A stretch of 64,000 bases of DNA, taken from assembly GCA_030035585.1 (NCBI GenBank), contig CM057462.1, positions 144,362,734 through 144,426,733 on the forward strand. Direction: 5' to 3'. Origin of the DNA: Dugong dugon (lineage: Eukaryota; Chordata; Mammalia; Sirenia; Dugongidae). Within the stretch, counting starts at the first letter, position 1, and each line of letters starts with the position of its first letter. Made by a program: the position numbers and the translations under genes. The notes under the pieces are model-generated. The model saw only the letters and a program-made list of their open reading frames with translations. It did no database searches and was not told the origin of the DNA. Shown in pieces: positions 1 through 12,183 of the stretch.

Positions 1-1451
1 CGCCAGCAATTTGTGATATACGCTTTCCCACTCTCCTCCCTTCTTCACCCACACTCGGCCTCCTCTGCTTCCCACAGACACGGTCTCTTGTCCAGAAACA
101 CCAGCCCACACAGCCTGGCTCTCTGAGTGCCATTTGTTGGCTGCTGGTGTTGGTTTTTTTTTTTTTTTTTTCCTGCTTCTTTGGATTTCTTGCTTGCCTC
201 TCGCCACCTCCCCAACCTTTCGCTCGAGTGCCTGGCTACGTGCGCCATCTTTGCTTTTTCCTGAGGGGTTGAGGAGCTCCAATCGAGGGTGGAGCTGCTT
301 CCTGGTCTGGGCTACAGTGCTGGTGGGATCCCAGGGCTTTTTGTCGTTTTGAATTGTTTGTCTGTTTTCTTTTCCTTTTCTTGAGTTGGGATCCCTTTCT
401 GGCCAGGCGGAGCTGCGTGCCAGGGAGACTCCCCTTCGGCTTCCACAGACGTGCAGAGGGATTTCTGAGGACATTTCTTTTTCCGTTGTTTTTTTTTTTT
501 TCCCTGTTGTTCTGGGGGGCCTTTCTTGGTCTTTTCTTTTTTTCCCTTGCTTTTTTTGGGGGGTCTTTCTTGTTCATTTTTTTTCCTGTTTTTTTGGGGG
601 AGGCCTTTCTTGTGCTGTTTTTTTTCTTGATTTGATTTGTTGCTTTTCACTCTTTCTCCCTTTTGTCTTTTTCCATTGCTCAGTTTCTCATCTCTCTATA
701 TTTTCCTTCTCTTTCTGATCCCTGAATACCAGGAGTTGTATGTCTCTGCGCCTTCTGGCCGGGCTGTGCTGCGACACCTGAGAGCAACTTCCCCAGACTG
801 CATAGCTGCAACGGTGGGATCCCTGGGAACTTTGCGGTTCTTTAACCTTTCTGATTTTTATTTCTTCATTCTTTTCTTTTCTTCCTCTTCCCCCTTCTGT
901 TTTTCTCCATTTCATAGTCTCTCATCGCTCCATTCCAATGGCAAGCTCCCCTAGCATTCTTTTTTCTTTGTTTGCATGTTTTTTGGCTCCTGTTCCTCTC
1001 TCCTCTCTACCATATCCAGCTTAGTTCCCCACATAACCATCTCCCCGCTGCATCCTCCCTACCTGCACTGTGCGCTTGACATCAGACCACCAAGCAGCAC
1101 AGGCACGGCCTACTGGAACCTGCCCAGCGCTGATTACCGACCCGCCCTGGTGGTTGTAGTGAGTGCAACAAACAACCCATCCCAGTGGCTCCTCTTCAGC
1201 TAGACCTGCCCTGCTGTACCATATCTGAGTGACTGAACCTGCCAGTTGGAGAAGGAGGTGAAAAGTATTGAGTGCACAGACGAGCAAACAATAAAGACCA
1301 AACAGCCCGCCTGCTCAGACATACTCAAATTTTTTTTTTTTTTTATAAAGGAACGAAACAAACAAATCTACAATCAATAAATGAGAGAAATATCTACTGA
1401 AAGCCCCGAAAACAGCAAACAATATCAAAACATTTACAAAAACAGGACAGG
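1..1451 (+). mobile_element. L1 element A, 5' UTR (cut by window start)
   Basis: This stretch precedes an L1 ORF1-like frame and is read as the element's 5' UTR. It is strongly pyrimidine-rich on the plus strand from about 470 to 930, with G-rich islands, and ends in an A-rich leader just before the ORF1 ATG at 1452. It does not resemble the 5' UTR of the second L1 at 25253, so the two copies probably belong to different L1 5' UTR types. The short open frames on both strands here come from low-complexity sequence. The true 5' end lies outside the window, so no target duplication can be checked. Confidence 0.6.
488..618 (+). repeat. Three imperfect ~44-bp T/G-rich tandem units in the L1 5' UTR
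   Basis: Three successive units each consist of a T run, a short CCCTG or CCTTG segment, a run of G, then CTTTCTTG. They start near 488, 532 and 577. Tandem monomers in 5' UTRs are known for some L1 lineages (for example mouse), where they carry promoter activity. Whether these do is unknown. Confidence 0.6.
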
Positions 1452-2420
1452 ATGGTTCCAGTAGGCGTCCAAATTAAAACACCAGATGACTCTCCTGTGG
1501 AAGAAAATGGACTAGAAGTACCTGATAGGGAATTCAAATCTCTAATACTCAGAATTTTCCAAGAACTGAGGCAAAAAGCTGACAAACATGAGACAAAAAT
1601 AGACAAATTCATGGAAAATATGGACAAAAAATTAGGAGAATTCAGGAAGACGATGTAGGAGCAAAATGCCAAAATAAATTCACAACTAGAAATTATACAA
1701 AAACAACAATTAGAAATCCAAAAGATAAACAATAAGATTTCAGAAATGGATGATGTCATAGAAGGACTGAGAAGCAGATTTCAAACCATGGAAGATAGGA
1801 TCAGTGGAACTGAAGACAAACACTTGCATACAACTCTGTTTCAGGAAAACTCAGTAAGAAGAACAAAGACAAATGAAGATACCCTGAGAGTTATGTGAGA
1901 TACAATTAAAAGCAAAAATTTACGAGTGATTGGCATTCCAGAACAGGGGAAGAAAACAGAAAACACAGAGAGGATCATTCAGGAACTGCTGACAGAAAAC
2001 TTCCCCAATATCATGAAAGATGAAAAGCTGCCCAACCAAGAAGCTCAATGAACCCCATATAGAGGGGCCCACAAAAGATAATCACCAAGGCATATCATAT
2101 TCACACTCGCCAAAACCAAAGACAAACAAAGAATCCTAAGAGCAGCTCGTGAAAAACAAGAAGTCACATACAGCGGAGAAACAATAAGACTAAGCCCAGA
2201 CTATTCGGCAGAAACCATGCCAGCAAGAAGGCAGTGGGATGACATATATAAAATCTTGAAAGAAAAATATTGCCAGCAAAGAATAATATATCCTGCAAAA
2301 CTCTTGTTCAAATTTGATGGTGAAATTAGGTCATTTCCAGATAAACAGAAATGAAGGGAATATGTAAAAGTCAAACCAAACTTACAAGAATTATTAAAGG
2401 GAGTTCTTCGATCGGAGGTA
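1452..2420 (+). pseudogene. L1 element A ORF1 (broken)
   Basis: L1 ORF1 protein is an RNA-binding chaperone with a coiled coil, an RRM and a C-terminal domain. Here the ATG at 1452 opens a frame that reads 68 codons to an in-frame TAG at 1656. The same frame then continues with a glutamine/lysine-rich heptad-like region (about 1660-1900, coiled coil), then stops near 1897 and 2049. The conserved core follows: a LRVIGIPE-like stretch near 1920, and a C-terminal part with SGETIRLSPDYSAET near 2175-2220. At least four in-frame stops mean it cannot make ORF1p. Similar core sequence is seen in the other L1 ORF1 at 26633. Confidence 0.85.
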
Positions 2421-2829
2421 AAACAGCTTCAGCCCTCAGGCAGGACCTAGGATGCAGGATCGTACGAGCCAGATACCAATCTAGGAAATGAACTCTCGAG
2501 GACTATCCAAAACCAAAAGAAATACATCAGGGAATCAGAGCAGTCAATCGATGGATGACAACAACATCAAAACAATGAAAGAGGGAATAAACAGCATAGT
2601 TATAGAACCTTCTAATGGAGAGGAAGGCAGGGCGATACCAAGTAATGGTAGACTGCTTCAAACTTAGAAAGATAAGGGTAAAATTCATGGTAACCATGAA
2701 GAAAGTTAACAAACCAACTCATAAAAAGAAGAGGAAAAACATAAAGTCTCAGGAAAAACAAAACCTACAAAAAAAAAAAAGAAATGAAAAAAAAAAAAAC
2801 CACAAACAAAAGTAACTCAGCAAAAGAGA
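2421..2829 (+). mobile_element. L1 element A inter-ORF region, ending at an endonuclease deletion
   Basis: An A-rich spacer between ORF1 and ORF2. It can be followed against the second L1 up to the AACTCAGCA motif (2815 here, about 28034 there). After about 2830 the sequence matches a point about 1.1 kb further on in the second L1 (about 29215). The ORF2 start and its whole apurinic-endonuclease domain are therefore missing. Confidence 0.7.
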
Positions 2830-5534
2830 GTAAGAAGAACAAAATCGACAAACCACTGGCCAGACTAACAAAAGAAAAACAGGAGAGGGCAGAAATAACC
2901 CAAAGAAGAAATGAAATGGGGGATATTAGAACAGACCCAACCGAAATAAAAAGGATTATAACCGACTGTTATGAAAAACTATACTCCAACAAATTCGAAA
3001 ACCTAGAGGAAATGGATAAATTTCTAGAAACACATGGCCTACCCAAACTACAACAAAGTGATGTTGAAAATCTGAACAGACGCATAACAAGAGAAGAGAT
3101 TGAAAAGGTAATAAAAAAAAACACCCAACCAAATGAAGCCCTGGCCCAGACGGCATCACTGGAGAATTCTACAAAACATTTACAGAAGAGCAGGTACCAG
3201 TTCTAATCAAGCTATTTCAGAGCATAGAGGAGGAAGCAACACTTCAAAATTCATTCTATGAAGCCAGCATAACGCTGATACAAAATCAGGGAAAGACGTC
3301 ACAAAAAAAGAAAATTACAGACCAATATCACTCATGAATATAGATGCAAAAATTCTGAACAAAATTCTAGCCAATAAAATTCAGCATCATATAAAAAAAA
3401 ATATACACCACGAACAAGTAGGATTCATACCAGGTATGCAAGGATGGTTCAACAATAGAAAATCAATCAACGTAATCCACCACATAAATAAAAGGAAAGA
3501 AAAGAATCACATGATCATCTCAATGGACGCAGAAAAGGCATTTGACAAAGTCCAACACCCATTCCTGATAGAAGCTCTCAATAAAATAGGTATAGAAGGG
3601 AAATTTCTCAAGATAATAAAGGCATCTATGAAAAACCAACGACCAACATCATTTTTAATGGAGAGAGGCTGAAAACATTCCCACTGAAAACAGGAAGAAG
3701 ACAAGGATGCCCTTTATCACCACTCCTATTTAACAGTGTGCTGGAAGTTCCAGCTAGAGCAATAATGCAAGAAAAAGAATCAAAGGGCATCCAAATTGGT
3801 AATGAAGAATTTAAACTGTTCCTCCTCGCAGATGATATAATACTATATATAGAAAACCCTAAAGACTCCATTACAAAACTACTGGAAATAATAGAAAGAT
3901 TCAGCAGTGTAGCAGGATACAAGATAAACATTAAAAAATCAGTTGGATTCCTATATACCGGTAAGGAGAACGATGAAAAGGAAATAAGAAAATCAATACC
4001 ATTTTCAATAGCCCCTAAAAAGATAAAATACTTAGGAATAAATCTGACCAGGGATGTAAAAGACCTATACAAAGAAAACTACAAAACACTGCTGCATGAA
4101 ACCTAAAGGGATCTACATAAATGGAAAAACATACCATGCTCATGGATAGGCAGACTCAACATTGTGAAAATCTCAATTCTACCCAAAGCAATTTACAAAT
4201 ACAACACAATCCAGGTCCAAATACCAGCAGCATTCTTCAAAGAGATGGAAAAACTAATCATTAACTTTATATGGACAGGGAAGAACCCCGAATAAGTAAA
4301 GCATTACTGAAGAAGAAGAATAAAGTTGGAGGACTCACACTACCTGACTTCAGAACCTACTATGCCGCTACAGTAGTCAAAACAGCCTGGTACTGGTACA
4401 ACGACAGATACATTGACCAATGGAACAGAATTGAGAACCCAGATGTAAATCCATCCACCTATGCTCACCTGATCTTCAACAAGGGCCCAAAGACCATCAA
4501 ATGGGGAAAAGACAGTCTTTTTAAAAAATGTTGTTGGCAAAACTGGATATCCATTTGCAAAAAACTGAAACAGGACCCATACCTCACACTGTATACAAAA
4601 ACTACTTCAAAATGGATCAAAGACCTGAATATAAAGCCTAAAACTATAAAGTTCATAGAAGAAAAAATAGGACCAACACTTCAGGCCTTAATACATGGCA
4701 TTAACAGAATACAAACCATAACCATCAATGCACAAAACCAAACAGATATGCTAGATAACTGGGATCTTCTGAAGATCAAACACCTATGCTCTTCAAAAGA
4801 TTTCACCAAAAGAGTAAAAAGAGAACCTGCAGACTGGGAGAAAGTTTTTGGACAGTACAAGTCAGACAAAGGTCTAATCTCCATAATCTACAAGAAAATC
4901 CAGCACCTCTACAACAAAAAGACAAAGAATCCTATTAAAAATGGGCAAAGGAAAGGAACAGACACTTCACCAAGAAGACATTCAAATGGCCAACAGACAC
5001 ATGAGGAAATGCTCGCGTTCACTAGCCATTAGAGAAATGCAAATTAAAACCACAACGAGATACCGTCTCACCCCGGCATTACTTGCATGAATCAAAAACA
5101 CTGGAAGTAACAAATCTTGGAGGGGCTTCAGGGAGATGGGAACTCTTATACACTGCTGGTGGGAATGCAAAATGTTACAACCATTTTGGAATATGATATG
5201 GTGCTTCCTCAGAAAGCTAGAAATAGACATACCTTTTGGTCCAGCAATCCCACTCCTAGGAATATATCCTAGAGAAATAAGAGTCGTCACTCAAATAGAT
5301 ATATGCACACCTATGTTCATGGCAGCATTGTTCACAATAGCAAAACTATGGAAACAATATAGGTGCCCATCAACGGATGAATGGATAATCAAACTATGGT
5401 ACATACACACAATGGAATACTCTGCAACGAGAAAGAACAACAATGAATCTGTGAACCATCTCATAACATGGATGAAACTGGAGGACATTATGCTGAGTGA
5501 AATAAGTCAATCACAAACGACAAATATAGTATGA
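2830..5534 (+). pseudogene. L1 element A ORF2, reverse transcriptase to C-terminus, no endonuclease
   Basis: L1 ORF2p normally carries endonuclease, reverse transcriptase (RT) and a cysteine-rich end. This copy starts after the endonuclease, at a KIDKPLARLTKEKQE-like segment. RT segments follow in several frames: the [11 protein letters not shown] block at 3350-3400, [11 protein letters not shown] near 3415, an [12 protein letters not shown] block near 3530, and the catalytic box near 3825, which reads LADD instead of the usual FADD. The thumb and C-terminal parts run 4271-5032 and 5136-5534, including the [11 protein letters not shown] cysteine region at 5138. Frame changes near 3210, 3675, 4107 and 5033 and missing residues show it is inactive. 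Age: clearly dead, but the protein sequence is easy to follow. Confidence 0.9.
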
Positions 5535-5896
5535 GACCTCTATTGTAAAAACCCATGAAAAAGTTCACATGCAAAATGTAAGAATCTTTGTTGGTTACCA
5601 GGGATGGGAGGGGTGGGGGGGGGGAATACTAAATAGGCAATAGATAAGTGGTATCTTGGGTGAAGGGTGAGACAGTACACAATACAGGAGAAACTAGCAC
5701 AACCTGTACAAGGAAAGGTCATGGAAGCCCCATAGACACATCCAAACTCCCTGAGGGACTGAGTTGCTAGGTGGAGGGCTCTGGGGACTATGGTCTTGGG
5801 GAACATCTAGCTCAATTGGCGTGACACAGCTTATAAAGACAATCCTTTACATTCTACCTTGGTGAGTAGTGTCTGGGGTCTTAAAAGCCTGTAAGC
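5535..5896 (+). mobile_element. L1 element A, first partial 3' UTR
   Basis: Follows the ORF2 stop and contains the G-rich tract typical of L1 3' UTRs (near 5605-5625). It stops abruptly at about 5896, where the sequence jumps back to the ORF2 end equivalent to 4793. Its equivalent is repeated at 6640-7000. Confidence 0.75.
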
Positions 5897-7714
5897 ATCA
5901 GAAGACTTCACCAAAAGAGTAAAAAGAGAATCTAAGGACTGGTGAAAAATTTTTGGACAGTACAAGTCAGACAAAGGTCTAATCTCCATAATCTACAAGA
6001 AAATCCAACACCTCTACAACAAAAAGACAAACAATCCTATTAAAAAATGGGCAAACAAAATGAACAGACACTTCACCAAAGAAGACATTCAAATGGCCAA
6101 CAGACACATGAGGAAATGCTCGCGTTCACTAGCCATTAGAGAAATGCAAATTAAAACCACAATGAGATACCATCTCACCCCGGTATTACTGGCACGAATC
6201 AAAAATACTGGAAATAACAAATGTTGGAGGGGCTGCGGGGAGATGGGAACTCTTATACACTGCTGGTGGGAATGCAAAATGATACAACCATTTTGGAAAA
6301 TGATATGGCATTTCCTCAGAAAGCTAGAAATAGACATACCATTCGATCCAGCAATCCCACTCCTAGGAATATATCCTAGAGAAATAAGAGTCGTCACTCG
6401 AACAGACATATGCACACCTATGTTCATGGCAGCATTGTTCACAATAGCAAAATGATGGAAACAACGTAGGTGCCCATCAACAGATGAATGGATAAACAAA
6501 CTATGGTACATACACTCAATGGAGTACTACGCAATGAGAAAGAACAACAATGAATCTGTGAAGCATCTCATAACATGGATGAAACTGGAGGACATTATGC
6601 TGAGTGAAATAAGTCAATCACAAAAGGACAAATATTGTATGAGACCTCTATTGTAAAAACCCATGAAAAAACTCACATGCAAAATGTAACAATCCTTGTT
6701 GGTTACCAGGGATGGGAGGGGAGGGGGGGGAAATACTAAATAGGCAATAGATAAGTGGTATCTTGGGTGAGAGGTGAGACAGTACACAGTACAAGGGAAA
6801 CTAACACAACCTGCACAAGGAAAGGTCATGGATGCCCCATGGACACATCCAAAGTCCCCAAGGGACTGAGTTGATGGACGGAGGGCTCTGGGGACCACGG
6901 TCTCGGGGAACATCTAGCTCAATTGGCATGACACTACTTATAAAGATAATGCTCTACAGTCTACCTTGGTGAGTAGTGTCTGGGGTCTTAAAAGCCTGTG
7001 AGCAGCCATCTAAGATACTCCACTGGTCTCATCCCTTCGGGAGCAAGGGAGAATGAAGAGAACAGGATACAACGAAAAGGTTAGTCCAAAGGACTAGTTG
7101 ACCACAGCTACCAAGACCTCCACCGGACTGAGTCCAGTACAGCTAGATGGTGCCTGGCTACCACCGCTGACTTCTCTGACCAGGATCACAACAGAGGGTT
7201 CTGGACAGAGCTGGAGAAGGATGTAGAGCATATTTCTACCCACAAAAAAAAAAAAAAAAAAAAAGACCAGATTTACTGGCCTAAAGGAGACTGGAGAAAC
7301 CTCAAGAGTATGGCCCCCAGACACCCTTTTAGCTCAGTGGTGAAGTTACCTCTGAGGTTCACTGTTCAGCCTGGGAGTGGACAGCCCCGTAAAACCAAAT
7401 GAGACTAACGAGGTACAGGAGTCCAGTGACAAGGGCCAGAAGGAAGAAGGGGACAAGGAAGCTGGTGATAGGGAACCCAAGATTGAGTAAGGATATTGTT
7501 GATGTGATGTGAGATTGTTAACCATTGTCATAGGGCAACATTTGTAGTAACTGTTAAATGAGAAACTATTTTGTTCTGTAAGCCTTCATCTTAAGGGAGA
7601 ATAACAGCACAATTGGAAGAGCGTAGTCAATGTCACTGAACTATGTATTTAGAAATTTTTGCAACGGTGTATCTTTGGCTATGTGTATTTTCACCAAAAA
7701 AAAAAAAAAAAAAA
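5897..7714 (+). mobile_element. Second copy of L1 ORF2 C-terminus plus complete 3' UTR
   Basis: From 5898 the sequence repeats 4793 onward at a constant offset of about 1105 bp, with only scattered differences. The ORF2 end is readable at 6060-6455 ([11 protein letters not shown] box again). This copy goes beyond the break at 5896. It has the G-rich tract near 6720, an A-rich run at 7242-7264 that is internal to the UTR (UTR homology continues after it), and a terminal A tract at 7695-7714. It is either a tandem duplication of the element's end or part of a second, 5'-truncated L1 fused to the first. Confidence 0.75.
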
Positions 7715-7857
7715 GGTTGAGAACTTAGAGGGTTAATATGTTGTGGGGTTGTTAACCAATGTCATAAAACTACATGTGTACTACTGTTTCATGAGAAACT
7801 ATTTGTTCTGTAAGCCTTCACCTGAAGTACAATAAAATAAAAAATAAAAATAAAAAA
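7715..7857 (+). mobile_element. Short L1 3' terminus ending in A-rich tail
   Basis: Contains GAGAAACTATTTGTTCTGTAA and a terminal AATAAAATAAA-type A-rich tail. It is similar to 7510-7600 and to the 3' ends at 32640-32690 and 33430-33490. It appears to be the last ~130 bp of another, severely 5'-truncated L1. Confidence 0.6.
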
Positions 7858-8560
7858 ACACCAATTGTTGGTGAGGATGTGAAGCAATTGGAATTCTCAT
7901 TTACTATTTATGTGAATGCAAAATGATACTTGGGAAAATAGTTTCTCAGCTTTCATCTGACCCCCCAATCCCACTCCAAGGTATTCAGCCAAGAGAAGTG
8001 GAAACAGGTCCAAAGATCTCTAAATAAATATTTGTAATAGCTTTATTCATAGTTGCCAAAACTGGAAACAAATAAACTGCCCTTTGACTGGTGAATAGAA
8101 GAGAAGAAATTCATTGCATCATACAGTACAATACTGCTCAGTAATAAAAAAAGAAATAAATCTACTGTTACATGCAACAATGTAGATGAATCTCAAAAAG
8201 CATATTGCTAAGTGAAAGAAATCACATTCCTACTGTATGATTCAATATCTATGACATTCTGAAAAATGCAAAAATTATAGATAAAAAGGAGTTTGCTTGT
8301 TGCCAGGAGTTGGGTGTGAGCAGAGAAAATATGCTAAAAGAGGCAATGAGGTTTTGTTTTTTCTTTGTTTTTAGATCATGTAAATATTTTCGACAGCAAC
8401 TAACAACAACATAAACAAATTTTTCTATATCCTAAAAGTGGTAATGGTTAAATGATAAAAAATGTTTATCAGATTCACAAACCTGCACATATAAAAAGTG
8501 TGAATTTCACCATGTAAGTTAAAACTTCAATAGACGTGTCTTAAACCAACCCCCTGAAAT
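7858..8560 (+). mobile_element. Old L1 (L1M-type), ORF2 end and 3' UTR
   Basis: Resembles the diverged C-terminal ORF2/3' UTR of ancient mammalian L1: GGTGAGGATGTGAAGCAATTGG at the start, CCAATCCCACTCC near 7965, a TGTAGATGAATCTCA segment near 8182, and the weakly conserved 3' UTR to about 8560. A GACAGCAACTAACAACAAC string at 8391 resembles an RTE/SINE tail. Subfamily cannot be assigned by eye. Confidence 0.7.
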
Positions 8561-9529
8561 ATGCAAGAGTCATAATTTGAAGTTACGCAGACAAACTATA
8601 AGAAAAGGCAGTACAGGAATTCTCTGCTAGGCTTAATAAGACTACAACTAAAAATGCTATTTTACATTTCATTGATTCTTTACAGTTTTTAAAATGTACT
8701 TGTATATGTTATTTATGTAATTTTTTATATATTATTTTTCTAATTTTACAAATCAGTAAGGCTTAAAGAATTTCTATGGAGTGCCCAAAACTGTAAGGGG
8801 AAGAATGAAGACTGGTCCTATTGTTTTATACCAAATATTTTCATAAGGACTTCCTCCATTCAACCATAATTGTTTAACAATGGAGTTTCTAGAGTGTGAG
8901 TGTAGAAATCAACCTTAGCTTATGTTTGCAATTGCAGGCACAAAGGAGTTGTTGTTTTTTTCTCCCTGTTTCAGAGGCACAAACAGGTAAAAATATATAA
9001 AAATCAGCTTTTTAACATAGAATGCAATCATTCAAACAAGGAATTATTATGACAACCGTCATTCTACAGTAAACATGTCACCAACTCATGTAGAATTCCG
9101 CATGATTTTATTTAGTATGTCTCATTTTATAATTGCCTTTCATCCCATATGTCCCGAATGGCTTGAAGTATTAATAAATTTAGGTGTTTTAGAAAATGCC
9201 AGCATACATTTTTTTTTTAATTTTACATATTTTTATTTAGGAGACATCAGGGTTTCTATTTTATGGAGAAAAAATATGGTTTATAATGAAATTTTTAATT
9301 ACATTTCCCAGGAAACTTTGAAGCAACTTTTGATTGCTTAGCCACTATCAGATGAGAAATGATTTAGAGGTCATATAATTTACTCTCTATTTCAACTTAT
9401 GCTATAGCACTCTGAGGCATACTTTCATAGAATTATGAAGGATTACATATTGTGAAAGCATGAAAGTATTTTCTTATCATGCTCCTAGGCATTTATTATC
9501 CTCCCTAAACATTTCCTGCCATACTTGGT
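8561..9529. other. No recognisable feature
   Basis: AT-rich sequence with a T-rich run near 9211-9240. The 88-codon frame at 9075 has no recognisable motif and is treated as chance. Confidence 0.5.
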
Positions 9530-9747
9530 TAAAACCAAAACCAAACCAAACCCACTGCCACTGGGTTGATTCCAACTCATAGCAATACTATAGAACAGAG
9601 TAGAACTGCCCCATAGGGTTTCCAAGGCTGTAAATCTTTACAGAAGCAGACTGACACATCTTTTTCCCCTGAAGCCTCTTGTGGCTTCAACCACGGACTT
9701 TTTGATTAACAGCTGAGCACTTTAACCACTGCATCACCAGTCTCCTT
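9530..9747 (-). mobile_element. AfroSINE, longer variant, antisense
   Basis: Reads in reverse the SINE tail (CCAAACCCACTGCCACTGGG), the GTAGAACTGCCCCATAGGG body, then the tRNA-like head near 9700-9740. It has the extra GGCTGTAAATCTTTAC segment also present at 15855. Confidence 0.85.
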
Positions 9748-9766
9748 CATACTTTATACTTAAAAT

Positions 9767-9779
9767 ATATACCTGTAAT
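9767..9779. repeat. Left target-site duplication of the inverted RTE
   Basis: ATATACCTGTAAT, identical to 12184-12196. Confidence 0.85.
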
Positions 9780-12183
9780 TGTTGTTGTTAGGTACCATCG
9801 AGTCTGTTCCAACTCATAGCAGAACCTATGCACGACAGAATGAAACACTGCCTGGTCCTGTGGGAGTCTCACAATCTTTGTCATGCTTGAGCCCCTCGTT
9901 GCAGCCACCATGTCAATCTATCTTGTTGAGGGTCTTCCTCTTTTCACTGACCCTTGACTTTATCAAGCATGATGTCCTTCTCTGGGGACTGATCTCTCCT
10001 GATAACCTGTCCAAGGTACGTAAGACAAAGTCTCGTCATCCTTAATTCTAAGAAGTATTCTGGCTGTACTTCCTCCAAGACCGATGTGTTGGTTCTTTTG
10101 GCAGTCCATGGTATATTCAATAGTCTTCTTCGCCTACACCATAATTCAAACGTGTCAATTCTTCTTCGGTCTTCCTTATTCATTGCCCAGTTTTTGCATG
10201 CATATGAGGTGATTGAAAACACCGTGGCTTGGGTCAGGCGCACCGTAGTCTTCAAGGTGACTTCTTTGTATTTTAATACTTTAAAGAGTCTCTTACAGAT
10301 TTGCCCAATGCAATGCATCATTTGATTTCTTGACTGTGGCTTCCATGAGTGTTGATCATGGATCCAAGTAAAATGAAGTCCTTGACAACTTCAGTAGTTC
10401 TCCGTTTATCATGATGTTGCTTATTGGTCCAGTTGTAAGGATTTTTGTTTTCTCTATGTTAAGGTGTAATCCATACTAAAGGCTGTAGTCTTTGATCTTC
10501 ATCAGTAAGTGCTTTAAGTCCTCTTCACTTTAAATAAGCAAGATTGTGTCATCTGCATGTCACAGGTTGTTAATGAATCTTCCTTCAATCCTTACGCCAC
10601 AGTCTTCTTCATATAGTCCAGCTTCTCGGGTTATTTGCTCAGCATTCAGATTGAATAAGTATGGTGAAAGGATATAACCCCAGTGCACACCTTTCCTGAT
10701 TTTAAACTATGCAGTATCCCCTTGTTCTGTTCAAAGGACTGCCTCCTGATCTATGTACAGGTTCCTCATGAGCATAATTAAGTGTTCTGGAATTACCGTT
10801 CTTTACAATGTTATCCATAATTTGTTATGGTCCACACAATCGAAAGCCTTTGCATAGTCAATAAAACACAGGTAAACATCATTCTGGTATTCTCTGCTTT
10901 CAGCCAAGATCCGTCTGATATGAGCAATGATATCCGTGGTTCCTCGTCCTCTTCTAAAGCCAGCTTGAATTTCTGGAAGTTCCCTGTCAATGTATTGCTG
11001 CAACTGCTTTTGAGTGATCTTCAGCAAAATTTTACTTGCATGTCATATAAATGATACTGTTTGATAATTTTCACATTTGGTTGGATCACCTTTCTCTGGA
11101 ATAGGCATAAATGTCAATCTCTTCCAGATTGCATGGTAGAATTTTTCAAGACCAATGACTTCTTCATGGCAAATATCTTTTTTCAACCACATAAACAGTG
11201 ACTATACATGTGGACCTTGCCAGATGGAATACACAGGATTCAAATGAACTACATCTGTAGAAAGAGATGATGGAAAAAAGTTCAATATTATCAGTCAGAG
11301 CAAGGCGCCAGGGATCAACTGTGGAACAGACCATCAATTACTCACGTACAAGTTCAAGTTGAAACTGAAGAAAATTAGAACAAGTTCATGAGAGCCAAAG
11401 TATGACATTGAATATATCCCACCTGAATTTAGACACTATCTCAAGAATAGATTTGATGTGTTGAACACTAATGGATGAAGATCAGATGAGTTGTGGAAAG
11501 ACATCAAGGACAACATATATGAAGAAAGCAAGAGGTCATTAAAAAACAGGAAAGAAAGAAAAAACCAAAATGGATGTCAGAAGAGACTCTGACACTTGCT
11601 CTTAAATGTAGAGTAGGTAAAGCAAAAGGAAGAAATGATGTAGTAAAAGAGCTGAACAGAAGATTTCAAAGGGTGGGTCAAGAAGACAAAGTAAAGTATT
11701 AAAACGACGTGTGCAAAGAGCTGGAGACAGAAAACCAAAACAGAAGAACGCACTTGGCATTTCTCAAGCTGAAAGAACTGAAGAAAAAATTCAAACCTTG
11801 AGTTGCAATATTGAAGAATTCTATGGGCAAAATATTGAAACATCAAAAGAAGATGGAAGGAGAATACAGAGTCTCTATAACAAAAATAATTAGTCACATT
11901 CAACCATTTCAGGAAGTAGCATATGAACAGGAACCAATGGTACTGAAGGAAGAAGTCCAAGCTGCACCGAAGACATTGGCAAAAAAACTAGGTTCCAGGA
12001 ATGGACAGAATACCAACTGAGATGTTTCAAAGAACAGATGCAGCAGTGAAAGTGCTCACTTGTCTATGCCAAGAAATTTGGAAGACAGCTATCTGGCCAA
12101 CTGACTGGAAGAGATCCATATTTATGCCTATTCCAGAGAAAGGTGATCCAACTGAATGTGAAAATTATAGAACAATATCATTA
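9780..12183 (-). mobile_element. RTE (BovB-type) LINE with inverted 5' half
   Basis: RTE elements encode one endonuclease-RT protein and end in a short tail. Here 9780-11127 is antisense, running from the 3' tail back through RT. The minus-strand frame 11027-10803 reads an RT segment with GRGTTDIIAHIRRILAES and CFIDYAKAFDCVDHNKLW. At about 11127 the orientation flips. 11128-12183 is sense and covers the endonuclease end to early RT (frames at 11577-12195). Compared with the near-complete copy at 39072, the two parts overlap by about 80 bp. The whole is bounded by a perfect 13-bp target duplication. Many stops and frameshifts make it non-functional. Confidence 0.9.

Noticed and set aside
1..950. 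Several overlapping 70-110-codon frames on both strands near the window start
   Set aside because: They come from pyrimidine-rich low-complexity sequence in an L1 5' UTR. Composition is F/L/S-rich on one strand and K/E-rich on the other, with no motif.
2800..2850. L1 RNA splicing as the origin of the endonuclease deletion
   Set aside because: The sequence before the retained downstream part (compare 29205-29215) has no AG acceptor, and the join shows short A-rich similarity instead.
4271..5032. A 253-codon frame as a host gene
   Set aside because: It is the C-terminal half of L1 ORF2, flanked by more ORF2 in other frames.
7242..7264. A run at 7242-7264 as the end of an L1 insertion
   Set aside because: L1 3' UTR homology (compare 32285-32400) continues directly after it, so it is internal.
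9530..9747. Dispersed SINE copies as a CRISPR-like or regularly spaced repeat array
   Set aside because: Copies vary in orientation, length and spacing across the window and have SINE structure; there are no short identical repeats with equal spacers.
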